Source: Phycomyces nitens
Lineage: Eukaryota > Mucoromycota > Mucoromycetes > Mucorales > Phycomycetaceae
Reading direction: 5' to 3'
NCBI GenBank assembly: GCA_022702545.1
Contig: JAHRBC010000004.1
Coordinates: 992,001-1,056,000, forward strand
Length of the DNA: 64,000 nt
Shown here: piece by piece, positions 22,429 to 31,496 of the stretch
Position numbering within the stretch: position 1 is the first letter of the stretch
Layout of the letters: the number at the start of each line of letters is the position of its first letter
Program-made: the position numbers and the translations under genes
The notes under the pieces: model-generated
What the model saw: the letters and a program-made list of their open reading frames with translations, nothing else
The model's database searches: none
Told to the model about the DNA's origin: nothing

Positions 22429-23937
22429 TTACTCTGTCAAATACCCAATAACTGTTGCAGTAACCACGCAACCTAAACTACCAATAGTAAGAATAGAAAA
22501 GCCAATCGACATTGGCACAAAGAAAGCATGGTAATTAAACTTGAGGGCTAATATTCCCAAAAGAAATATGGCCGAAGCAGAGATCCAGGATAATACAAGC
22601 CATTCTGTAACACTTTTAGCATTGTAATCGGCCCAAATGCAAATAAGCAGAGGTATACCCACTCCTATGATGAAAGAGATGACGATGAGGAGAATGTCGC
22701 TTTCAGCCCACGAGTCTTCGCCGGATTTTCTGTTGAATTCGCGCCTCTCGATCATAAATTGTAGGTAGCTTCCTTCGTACAGCAAGTCCCTGTAGCCATC
22801 GTATTCATAAGAACTTAGTCTCTCGGTGTCTTTGGGAGGCAAATCAACCTTTCTCCATAAATCAGGAATATTCATAGTGTTATCGGCCATAGCTTCACTC
22901 CAAGGCACATCTGTATCGTAATATATGCTAAATGCCCCGCTCTGCTTGTGAAGAACAACAAGGGAAAGCGTCTGAAGGATTGACATTGCAGTGTATATAA
23001 TCATGATCGATTTGGTCCATTTGTCTCCAGAATTTGCCACACATTCAGCTGTGGTGTAGATTACTTGGCAAATAGTAACACATACTTGCATATATGCAGT
23101 GTTGTCCAGACTGTATGCTGTTCTAAGCTGGCTTATCATATCAATTGATAGATATCGTACATTCCGAGGGAGTACTTGGGTCTGGTATTCACACTCTGTG
23201 CCAGGACCAGTTGTTGTCATGTTCTGGGTCAGGACTACAAGTTTTCTTGATCTGTGGCCATAAATTGCAGAATCGAATCCCAGAGTAACATGCCTATTTA
23301 AAATACAGTGCTTGATCTGTTTGGCTTTCTCGGGTCCAATTAGATGGAGAAATGCGGCAAGGTAAGCCCCATTGTCGTACTTCTTGATGCGAATATTGTC
23401 ATGTTTCTCTAGGTACTCCATCAGCCAATCTCCCAGATACTTCATATTCGAGCGTAGAATCTCTGGGCGTCTGCCTTGATTTATATAATTCACTTGGCTA
23501 TGTTGCTGCTTTGAACCCTGGGTATCTGGGTAGTTTGGCAAGATCAAGACAGGTGGTCCAATGGCCCCGGCGTTCGGGGGGTACTTGGTGGCGTTTTCCT
23601 CTTCAAATTTCTGTAAGCCTACTTTGAATCGGTCGATTCCAAGAATTTTTTCACTGTTGGATGCATAAAATATTGATTTGATAGCCATGACGGTACCGAC
23701 TGTAGGGAATGTAAAACACTGAAACTTTCGAAGAATTGAGTTCATGTTTCCCAAACCAATCTCGGGTCGAATTGTTGCAATGTGAGCCAGATAGCCGAGA
23801 AAGATAGTTCTTAGGATTGTCATTGCAACCATTGCACGATCAAGGTCAGCTTCATTTAGTTGGATCGGTGGTGCATGGCAACTTGGTATGAATGACACGA
23901 CTAAGGCGCATAAAACGAACCAGGTATTAAGGGCCAT
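22429..23937 (-). CDS. Unknown secretory-pathway membrane protein, paralogue A
   Basis: Single-exon 502-residue protein of unknown function. A signal peptide (to about CHA, residue 22) is followed by a hydrophobic segment (MTILRTIFLGYLAHIATI, about 36-55), a long soluble part, and five further hydrophobic segments in the C-terminal half (about residues 285-305, 310-330, 415-440, 445-465 and 470-500). Its closest relative in the window is the divergent gene at 35752-37251. They share order and motifs such as KILGIDR, LAAFLHLIGPEKAKQIKHCI, LGFDSAIY, GPGTECEYQT, and the block WTKSIMIIYTAMSILQTLSL. No catalytic motif was recognised. Start ATG 23935-23937 precedes a textbook signal sequence. The lack of introns contrasts with neighbouring host genes. 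Confidence 0.8.
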   Translation of the reverse strand: MALNTWFVLCALVVSFIPSCHAPPIQLNEADLDRAMVAMTILRTIFLGYLAHIATIRPEIGLGNMNSILRKFQCFTFPTVGTVMAIKSIFYASNSEKILGIDRFKVGLQKFEEENATKYPPNAGAIGPPVLILPNYPDTQGSKQQHSQVNYINQGRRPEILRSNMKYLGDWLMEYLEKHDNIRIKKYDNGAYLAAFLHLIGPEKAKQIKHCILNRHVTLGFDSAIYGHRSRKLVVLTQNMTTTGPGTECEYQTQVLPRNVRYLSIDMISQLRTAYSLDNTAYMQVCVTICQVIYTTAECVANSGDKWTKSIMIIYTAMSILQTLSLVVLHKQSGAFSIYYDTDVPWSEAMADNTMNIPDLWRKVDLPPKDTERLSSYEYDGYRDLLYEGSYLQFMIERREFNRKSGEDSWAESDILLIVISFIIGVGIPLLICIWADYNAKSVTEWLVLSWISASAIFLLGILALKFNYHAFFVPMSIGFSILTIGSLGCVVTATVIGYLTE

Positions 23938-24977
23938 TTAATATAACATATATGGGTAAAAAGGCCCATTTGTATATGATTTCAATACATATATATACAT
24001 GTATATTAAATACGGATTTGACTGTTATGGGTCTCAGCTAACCACAGACGCTTGGAGAAGGCAGTCGATGCTTGCACAACAAGATCTAGTGTTACCATGA
24101 CTGCGAGGCGGCTAAACCTGGGATCATAAAGAACTGGCTTGATCCTTGATTCTTATCATACATAGTGATATAATATGATAAAGTCTAATGGTTCAAAAAG
24201 ATATATATACATATATATACATATATATTGTGGACTCATATTCTAGGATATACTCTATACTCTCTGGGATGCACAAAAACTCATTTAGCTAATGATAAAT
24301 ACTAGAATAGTATATAATAGGCAAAGAAAGTAACCTGCAAACTGTTACAAACAAGCCACACCAACAAAAGCGAATAAAACAATAATAGTTCGTTGTGTAT
24401 TTATATCCACTTTACCCACATGATTTTGCCAAGGTTTTTAAGAGTCGAATTTCTGTAAAATATAATTGTTTCCATGGCTTATTTGACATGCCATTTTATG
24501 TGTCTATTCGACAAAGCCCTGTCTTACACCTCTGATAGCGTCATAGTTTGTCTTTTTGTGTTCGTTAATCTTACGGGACACCTGTAAAGTACAGGATGTT
24601 ACACAAAATATTTTCAATGTTCCGGCAAAAAAGCGTGAGCATGACTACTTGGCTTTTGTCCGGCTCGCGTCAAAACACCTGGTCTTGTGTAACACTGTCC
24701 CCTAAAAAAATGGTCCCCTTTCTCTCCTCAATATAATCACTTGTCCCTTTTCATAGAGAAATATCATGCAAAATTGGGAAAACATTTGTCCGTAATATTT
24801 CACTTTCACTTTTATTTATTTTTAAAAAACTCATAAATAATCCAAAAAAATAGATAAAAATATGAGAATAGGATAGTTCGATTTGTTGATTTTTTCTCTA
24901 TAAAGTGAGAAATAAAATATTTCAAGTTGTTTTTTTAAACATCTTTAAAGGGATTATTACAAAAAGTTTGCACAATT
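23938..24977. other. Intergenic, no gene recognised
   Basis: 5' flank of paralogue A up to the LTR retrotransposon. It contains TA-rich tracts near 23985-24010 and 24195-24230, and a weak inverted repeat TGTTACACAA (24598-24607) / TTGTGTAACA (24685-24694). The retrotransposon inserted at the right edge, duplicating CAATT. Confidence 0.5.
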
Positions 24978-25204
24978 TGTAGCAAAATTACTAAAACACG
25001 ATAAGTCAATTTTACTTGATATTTATTTCTCAAAGTAAAAGAGAAACTAAAATTCTGTCTGTTGTAGGATTTGTGTATAAATACTTGACTGGGTGTTAAT
25101 AGGGCTTTTAGATATTAGTGTAACTTAAATCTACTTGAGTGGATTTTGTTACTTAGTTTTTGTTAAGCCAATTTGTAATAGTATTTAAAGGTGGTTTTAC
25201 CACA
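24978..25204 (-). repeat. 3' LTR of the retrotransposon
   Basis: 227-bp LTR, identical by eye to the copy at 30584-30810, preceded by target duplication CAATT (24973-24977). In the element's sense it begins TGTGGTAAAACC and ends TTTTGCTACA. Confidence 0.95.
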
Positions 25205-25216
25205 CTCCCCCCAGCC
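25205..25216 (-). other. Polypurine tract of the retrotransposon
   Basis: Read on the minus strand this is GGCTGGGGGGAG, directly before the 3' LTR. It is the expected place for plus-strand DNA priming. Confidence 0.7.
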
Positions 25217-25323
25217 AGGTTCAATTATGATTGAAACGACTTGTTAGTCTAATAATCCAAAAAAACAAAACAAAACAAAAAAAAACCGACTTGGATAAAA
25301 AAAAAATGTGAAAAATAAAAGTT

Positions 25324-28300
25324 TTAGAGTTTACGAGGTCGTCCTCTCTTTCGTACAGGTTGGTTTTGGACGGTGGTAGGTAAAGTCATTGTCCGTGTGC
25401 GTTTTGTCCCGATTGTTATAGCATTGGAATTGGTAGTTGGTACATCGCTATCGGTTTTTCTTGGACGCCCTCTTTTACGAACAGGTTGTACGACTGTAGC
25501 GACCTTAGCAAGCATTGCTTTGCTTTTTTGTTCTTCCAGTCTTTTCCAGTACTTGCGAATGGGTTCCGGTGAGCGAAATTCGCTAGCCGAAATCCAAGAA
25601 TTTTCACGTTCTCCAAGTCCTTTCCATTTGACCAAAAATAGACGAGATTGACCTGCGTCTTTATGGTCTCGTATTTCGTCTACTTCGACATATTCATCTT
25701 CGATAGCAGTTTCATCAATGTTCACCACTTTTAGTTCTGATGGTGTATAGTCACGATGTAATAGCTCATTCGTTTCATCGCGCAATACATAGTTGTTACT
25801 TTCCGTTTTGCGAACGACTACAAATGGACCTTCGAATAGTGGCGATAGTTTTGTATCTCTCGATGGTAATCGTACCATGACTGTTTGTCCCAAAGGTATA
25901 TCGATAAGGTAATGTTTCTTGTTAAATTTCTTGTCATATTCTTCGATGAGTTGCATTGTACGTTTCTTAATTGCAGGAAATACTATTGTTGACATTTTTT
26001 CTGCTCGCTGAAGTATTTCTTCTTCAGTAAGACATTCTTTGGTTGTAGATGGCTGTGTATCGTTGGCAGAGTAGTCTCCAGGTTTATTAACCTTACGCGC
26101 AAACATGAGTGAGAATGGGCTTGAACCAGATCTGGTACGGATCTTCAAATTGCAGCATAATTGTGCTGTAGGTAGTATGTCATCCCAGTTTCTGAAGTCT
26201 TGTCCACATAATTTGCGCAAGGTATTTGTTATCATTTTGACGCTAGTTTCAGCAATTCCATTTCCTTGTGGGTAGTAGGCAGTCGAAAATTTATGTTTGA
26301 TACCCAGAATCTGGGTAATAGATTGCATCAGGCTGTTCCTGAATTCCCTACCATTATCCGATTGAATGAATCGTCCTACGATTGCAATACCATAATCTCC
26401 AAATATCCCTGTTAAGACTTTGGCTACAGTGTCACTTTGTTTGTTGGGTAATGGTCTGGCAATAATGTATCTAGTTGCTACATCGACCACTACCAATATG
26501 TATAGGTTTTGGTTTTCGGTAACTGCAAAAGGTCCTGCCAAATCCATTGCAATATGATCGAATACATCCCAAGCCACTATGCTTTTCTTGGGGTTGTACC
26601 CTCTTTTTACAATGGTATGTTGCGCACAAGGTATACAGTTCGATATGATTTCCTTGCATTCTTTATACATTGATGACCAATACATACCATCACTTAGTAG
26701 TGATTGTACTACGCCTTCTATGCCAAAGTGTCCCATTTTGTGAGCTTCTTCCACCAATGACTTTCTGTCAGCTAGAGGTGGAATCAAATAATCTAAGGTA
26801 GCTTCCTTGAATTGCTCATTGTTGAGTTTAACGGCTAGGATATGTAGGTCTTTGTCTTTGCTATGTACTATTTGACGTTTGGTGAAGTGTGATCCTCTTT
26901 TCTTTACTTCATAGTTAGATGTAACATCGGGTTCGATGTTCTGTCGTTTTATCATAATATATTTTAGCATTTTACGGATGACTTGATCCTCCTCTTTCTT
27001 TTGTTGCACATCTTCTTCAACCGGAGGGTATAGCCGGCTCAGCGCATCGGGTAGAGTGTTATCTACTCCTTTGACGTAGCTGATTTTCAGTCGCCCGTAT
27101 TCGTTGAGAGTATCGACATAATTTTGGAGGTTACTGGACAAATAGCTACTAGAATATAAATAAACTAGCGCTGAGTGATCCGTTCGTATTTCTAGGTTTG
27201 GGTTGCCTAGCAATAAAGGTCTAAACCTTTCCAGCCCAAATATAATAGCGTAGATTTCGCGACGGTTGGTCGACCATAACCTTTGATGTTTGTTCAAAGA
27301 TTTGGATATAAATGCAATATGCTTAGTGCGCCCATCCTCCGCCTTTTGGTACAGAATAGCAGATACGCCATAAAGCGAGGCATCGGTTTGCATGTAAAAC
27401 TTCTTACTCATATCTGGGGCATGTAATACCGCACTTGATAATAGAACTTGCTTAATGGCTTCTAGGCATTCTGTATGTGTGTTATTCCATTTTTCTTTGA
27501 CATTAGGTTCATAGCGTAATTGATCCAAAGGTGCAGTTAGTTTGGAGCTCAATGGAATATAGTCTCTCATAAATGTGATAGTTCCCATGAGTTTTCTGAC
27601 TTGTTCTGCAGATCGACAGATTGGCCATTCCTGAATATTCGATAGTTTTCGAAAGTCTATTTTGGTAATACCAGGGCCAACGACAAATCCCAAGGTAAAG
27701 ATTGTAGTTTGGAAAAATTTGCATTTTTGTACATTGAGTTTTAGATTAGCAGCTGTAAGCTTGTTTATCACGGTTTGTACGAGTTGAGCATGTTGTGCAG
27801 GGGTACTGAATAAAATACAGTCATCAACGTAGGATTCGACACCTTCAGTATCCCCAAGAATTATCTTGATAACTCTGCAAAATAAACTTGTAATAGTTTT
27901 TAAGCCAAAGCAGCAAGCTTGCCATTTGTATGTTTTGTTCTCAAAGGTAAAAGAAAGTACTTCTTGATCGGATTCTTTGACTTTAAATGAGTGGTAAGCA
28001 TTTTTTAAGTCCAACTTTGAGAACACCATCCCTGGTTTGGCAACTTTTCGGAAAATATCTTGAATGCAGTTGACTGCATAGTCCTCTTTGTATGAATCTG
28101 ATATGTTGATATTTATCCGACGTAAGTCCTGTACTATACGCAGCTTTGTTAAAGCACCATCGTCTCCTTTCTTAGGGATTACTAACAACGGAGAGTTATA
28201 TCGGGCACTTGGTTCTGCTGGTACTACCAAGCCACTCTGTAGCCATTCGTTAAGCTGCTTTTGTATTTCGGGCATGTATTTATATGGTAGGGGGTATTGT

Positions 28301-29265
28301 CTAATATAACAATTTGTTCCGTCTTGCTTCATAGGAATACGTACTTCTGAAGCAGGTACATTACAGAATGTACCGGGTTTGATATCTTCGTTCTTCTGTA
28401 TGGCCACCGAAATATCTTGGAAAAATTGTTGTCTTTCCGATTCAGTTCCATAATTGCTGTTCTCAGGATTATAATAATTATTTGTATCAAAGTTTAAATC
28501 TTGCGGTTCTGAGTAGTTCTCTTCAAATTCTTTAGGGTAACGATAAGCAATTCCCGTCATTCGGATATCCAACTTTTCGAATATATCTGTTCCCAACAAT
28601 ATATCAGCTTGGGCTGCTATGTGATTAGGGAAATTTACGACTTCAAATTGATGGGTACAGCGAAATGGAGCATCTCCATATACTACTGACAGTAATTCTG
28701 TCTGACCTAATCTCTCAGGGTAATTGCTACTTTCATGTGCAAAGTTTTTTATCACACCCTGCACTGGAAAGATTTGTTTGTGCGCAAAATATTTATTAAA
28801 TGTGTATTGGTTAATACACGTGGTGTCGGCACCAGAATCGCACATGGCCATGAGCTTGGTTCCTTCTATGACAATAGGTGTCAATAATAATTTGTTGGAT
28901 GGATATGTTTCTCCATTAATTTCAGCCAACTTACAATCTTCGTTGTCGAAGGGGTCAGAGCTCATGGCATTGCTCATCGCGTCTTGAATTTGGCTCCTGC
29001 CAGGGTACACAACTCCGCCGCCGCTGTTGTTGTTGCGGTTGTTGTTGCGGTTGTTGTTGCAGTTGTTGTTGCTGTTGTTGTTATTGTTGTGGTGGTTGTT
29101 GTTGTACGGAGCCCACTTGCTCTTGTTCAATCCATCAGAAGACGCCACCATGTTGATGGCGACGTTTCTTCCGGCTGCCAGGTTTTCTGGTCTTCTTTCT
29201 GGAACACATCGTAATATGCCTCGCAAGTATGGCCCCGAGCGAACGGTCCTTTGCAGAACTTGCAT
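25324..29265 (-). CDS. Retrotransposon Pol polyprotein (protease-RT-RNaseH-integrase-chromodomain)
   Basis: Uninterrupted frame of about 1313 residues. After a poly-Asn linker (about residues 55-80) come an aspartic protease (MCDSGADTTC), reverse transcriptase (KLDLKNAYHSF; active site YVDDCILF), RNase H (MQTDAS, REIYAII, RTDHSAL), and an integrase with a zinc-binding H...H...CIPCAQ module and a D-D-E core (IAMDLAGP, QSDNGREF, GNGIAETS). A C-terminal chromodomain (EYVEVDEIRDHKDAG...FLVKWKGL...NSWISASEF) is followed by two AT-hook motifs (RKRGRPRK, about 30 residues apart, the second at the very end). All catalytic residues are present. Pol lies in the -1 frame relative to gag with a 139-nt overlap, so expression probably uses frameshifting; no classic slippery heptamer was found, and the first Met shown may not be a real start. 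Confidence 0.95.
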   Translation of the reverse strand: MQVLQRTVRSGPYLRGILRCVPERRPENLAAGRNVAINMVASSDGLNKSKWAPYNNNHHNNNNNSNNNCNNNRNNNRNNNSGGGVVYPGRSQIQDAMSNAMSSDPFDNEDCKLAEINGETYPSNKLLLTPIVIEGTKLMAMCDSGADTTCINQYTFNKYFAHKQIFPVQGVIKNFAHESSNYPERLGQTELLSVVYGDAPFRCTHQFEVVNFPNHIAAQADILLGTDIFEKLDIRMTGIAYRYPKEFEENYSEPQDLNFDTNNYYNPENSNYGTESERQQFFQDISVAIQKNEDIKPGTFCNVPASEVRIPMKQDGTNCYIRQYPLPYKYMPEIQKQLNEWLQSGLVVPAEPSARYNSPLLVIPKKGDDGALTKLRIVQDLRRININISDSYKEDYAVNCIQDIFRKVAKPGMVFSKLDLKNAYHSFKVKESDQEVLSFTFENKTYKWQACCFGLKTITSLFCRVIKIILGDTEGVESYVDDCILFSTPAQHAQLVQTVINKLTAANLKLNVQKCKFFQTTIFTLGFVVGPGITKIDFRKLSNIQEWPICRSAEQVRKLMGTITFMRDYIPLSSKLTAPLDQLRYEPNVKEKWNNTHTECLEAIKQVLLSSAVLHAPDMSKKFYMQTDASLYGVSAILYQKAEDGRTKHIAFISKSLNKHQRLWSTNRREIYAIIFGLERFRPLLLGNPNLEIRTDHSALVYLYSSSYLSSNLQNYVDTLNEYGRLKISYVKGVDNTLPDALSRLYPPVEEDVQQKKEEDQVIRKMLKYIMIKRQNIEPDVTSNYEVKKRGSHFTKRQIVHSKDKDLHILAVKLNNEQFKEATLDYLIPPLADRKSLVEEAHKMGHFGIEGVVQSLLSDGMYWSSMYKECKEIISNCIPCAQHTIVKRGYNPKKSIVAWDVFDHIAMDLAGPFAVTENQNLYILVVVDVATRYIIARPLPNKQSDTVAKVLTGIFGDYGIAIVGRFIQSDNGREFRNSLMQSITQILGIKHKFSTAYYPQGNGIAETSVKMITNTLRKLCGQDFRNWDDILPTAQLCCNLKIRTRSGSSPFSLMFARKVNKPGDYSANDTQPSTTKECLTEEEILQRAEKMSTIVFPAIKKRTMQLIEEYDKKFNKKHYLIDIPLGQTVMVRLPSRDTKLSPLFEGPFVVVRKTESNNYVLRDETNELLHRDYTPSELKVVNIDETAIEDEYVEVDEIRDHKDAGQSRLFLVKWKGLGERENSWISASEFRSPEPIRKYWKRLEEQKSKAMLAKVATVVQPVRKRGRPRKTDSDVPTTNSNAITIGTKRTRTMTLPTTVQNQPVRKRGRPRKL

Positions 29266-30521
29266 CTACGGTCCTCCGTCTTGTTAGAAACTAGTGGTTT
29301 CTGGTTTGTGGAGGTGGCTCGGTACGGAAGGTTCTTCGAGCCCAGGTTTCTTGGCTTGTTGCCATTTGACCTGGCCTCATCGTGGTAGACCAGCTCCCTT
29401 CTCACTCTCTTGCCTTGCTCGGCCTGACTGCAATTCTCCTCATCGTGATCTGCGGTGTAGCCTCCGTGAGCACTGCAGAAGAGGTCGTTTGATTCCCTCG
29501 AGAATTTCCTCTTGTCTCCCTTGTTGTAACGCGGGGCAGAAACTCTTTTGGCGGCTTGGGTGACCTGGTCAATCGTCTTGACAAAGCTTACGTCTTCCTT
29601 GCCTGTGCTCAGGTTATTGAAGATGGGATCGTACCATGACGATGGTAAACTCTTCAAAAAGAATTCAGCCAAGGTCGTGTCCTCGCTGTTGAACCCGGCC
29701 TTGTTAGCCTCCTTCAAGAAACGCATGGAGTAGACCTCCACCGATTCATCGTCTCGGATTGACATGAACAGGATGCTGAGCCTGCTCTTGCCACGGGCGA
29801 TGTTGGAGTTAAATTTCTCCTCCATCATCTTCTTGGCTTCCTGCCATGACTCAGCCAAACACAGTTTTTCCTGCACCCAATGGTGGAAAGTCGCATGAAA
29901 AACCATGATTAATAGCTTCTTCCATCCTGTTTTTCCACCCAATCCTGATAGATTCAGAAAGAGTTCGTAGGCGACGGCAAATGCGTTCACATCCTCGTAA
30001 ACCATTTCACCGGGAAAGTACACCATGTTCATGGCATGGATTTGGAACTTGGGTATGTCCCTAAGTGAGTACATGCAGTTCCCTGCTCCTTTGTATCCGC
30101 CGGGTTGCGAATCATCTTCCAACAGCCTGTTGGTCTTCTCTTCCTCCTCCTTCATAGAAGCCCGAAATAACTTGAGTCTCGTGGTTAAGAGAACGGTCCT
30201 TTGTTGGAGATCCTCCTCAGCAAGTCTCTCTTCCTTGGACTGTAGTCCTGGTCTTGTGGCGATGTTGATCATCTCCAATTGGATGTTGTCCAACTCCTGC
30301 TCAGTAGATCTGATGCATTGACGAAGAGAGTCTTGTTTGTACTTGCTCTTCTTCTCCTCATCGGTCAACTCCTTTGTAGAGGAGTTGTCCTCTTTCATCA
30401 ATTCTGTCTTGTTGGACAAAATTGATTCCGCCATCTCTACATCCTCAGTAACTGATAGTTGGGCTACCTGGTTATTGAGGGTAGCTTCAGCGGTAGAAAT
30501 ATTTTCAGAATGGTTGACCAT
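29127..30521 (-). CDS. Retrotransposon Gag protein
   Basis: 464-residue capsid/nucleocapsid precursor with ATG at 30519-30521 just inside the 5' LTR. The N-terminal third is Glu/Lys-rich and helical. The central part matches the retrotransposon Gag capsid pattern (VQEKLCLAESWQEAKKMMEE, followed by RGKSRLSILFMSIRDDESVEVY). Near the C-terminus are two zinc-knuckle-like motifs, FCSAHGGYTADHDEENC and CKFCKGPFARGHTC, both with spacings that depart from the canonical CX2CX4HX4C. The frame runs past the start of pol and ends TGA at 29127-29129. Confidence 0.92.
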   Translation of the reverse strand: MVNHSENISTAEATLNNQVAQLSVTEDVEMAESILSNKTELMKEDNSSTKELTDEEKKSKYKQDSLRQCIRSTEQELDNIQLEMINIATRPGLQSKEERLAEEDLQQRTVLLTTRLKLFRASMKEEEEKTNRLLEDDSQPGGYKGAGNCMYSLRDIPKFQIHAMNMVYFPGEMVYEDVNAFAVAYELFLNLSGLGGKTGWKKLLIMVFHATFHHWVQEKLCLAESWQEAKKMMEEKFNSNIARGKSRLSILFMSIRDDESVEVYSMRFLKEANKAGFNSEDTTLAEFFLKSLPSSWYDPIFNNLSTGKEDVSFVKTIDQVTQAAKRVSAPRYNKGDKRKFSRESNDLFCSAHGGYTADHDEENCSQAEQGKRVRRELVYHDEARSNGNKPRNLGSKNLPYRATSTNQKPLVSNKTEDRRCKFCKGPFARGHTCEAYYDVFQKEDQKTWQPEETSPSTWWRLLMD

Positions 30522-30583
30522 TTGACAGAATTTTTTCTCTTTTGATAATATTTTGAAAAGGGAAATATTGAAATTGAAAAAAG

Positions 30584-30810
30584 TGTAGCAAAATTACTAA
30601 AACACGATAAGTCAATTTTACTTGATATTTATTTCTCAAAGTAAAAGAGAAACTAAAATTCTGTCTGTTGTAGGATTTGTGTATAAATACTTGACTGGGT
30701 GTTAATAGGGCTTTTAGATATTAGTGTAACTTAAATCTACTTGAGTGGATTTTGTTACTTAGTTTTTGTTAAGCCAATTTGTAATAGTATTTAAAGGTGG
30801 TTTTACCACA
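30584..30810 (-). repeat. 5' LTR of the retrotransposon
   Basis: 227-bp LTR, identical by eye to 24978-25204, followed by target duplication CAATT (30811-30815). It should carry the element's promoter. Confidence 0.95.
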
Positions 30811-31496
30811 CAATTGATTTGTGAAATATTTATTAAAAAACAACAATTTCAAGATAATGTAAAAAATCACTTTTGAACAAAGTATTCTGGTATAATATAT
30901 GTACAGAACATCTCTACAAAAATTAAATAGCATATTATTATGTAGGAAACAGTGTTATAGGCAAACAAAGTGTATCTTGGACAGTTAAAAAAGTGAAAAA
31001 ATTGATATATTTTACCTGTTTTTACATTTAAAATAGAAGCAATTCTTCTGATTTTTTTATATAATTATTTAATATAGTTGATACACATTATTAGAAAATA
31101 TCTTGCTTCTATCATTCGAAATAAAAGAGAAATCCTTTAAAAACTATACATCTTTACTTTTTCGCAGGTTGTACAATAAGATAAATAGCTGTAATTGGTT
31201 GCAAATTCAAATTCATTTGCTTATTAATGGGCAAATGTCACACTCAAAGCTAATTACAACCAATGATATTCTCTTCCGATTGGGGTTTACATTTAACCTT
31301 ATCATGACAGAAAGTAGTCATGTTTGCTTAATATGTAGAGAAAGAAAGATTTAGAGTATATTAGAGATAAGCATGTAGAAGAAAATAAAAGTTAAGAAAG
31401 ATCAATAATTTCTGATGGTACAGTATTTAAAGTTGTGGCAGTGGTAGTGGTAGTGGTAGTGGCAAATCGATTACTTTTGTGCTTTGGGAATTGTCC
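30811..31496. other. Intergenic, possible MULE 3' flank
   Basis: AT-rich DNA between the retrotransposon and the MULE gene. It includes a short GTGGTA repeat run (about 31434-31465). If the neighbouring transposase belongs to a complete MULE, its terminal inverted repeat should lie here, but none could be matched to sequence right of 34505. Confidence 0.4.

Larger units (their letters stand above)
24978..30810 (-). mobile_element. Complete Ty3/gypsy chromovirus-type LTR retrotransposon
   Basis: 5833-bp element in minus orientation. Two 227-bp LTRs (24978-25204 and 30584-30810) read identical base for base by eye and carry the TG...CA ends. The 5-bp target duplication CAATT is present at 24973-24977 and 30811-30815. 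A gag frame (29127-30521) and a pol frame (25324-29265), offset by -1, are both uninterrupted. The pol order protease, RT, RNase H, integrase, chromodomain places it in the Ty3/gypsy (Metaviridae) chromovirus group. A G-rich polypurine tract abuts the 3' LTR. The primer-binding site just inside the 5' LTR (below 30584) does not show an obvious tRNA match. Identical LTRs plus intact frames imply a very recent insertion. Confidence 0.97.

Noticed and set aside
24598..24694. Inverted repeat TGTTACACAA/TTGTGTAACA, possible small MITE
   Set aside because: Only 10-bp arms, no clear target duplication, inner sequence not symmetrical.
28984..29287. Leu/Val-repeat frames opposite the retrotransposon pol gene
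   Set aside because: They are the antisense reading of the poly-Asn coding repeat (GTT repeats), not a gene.
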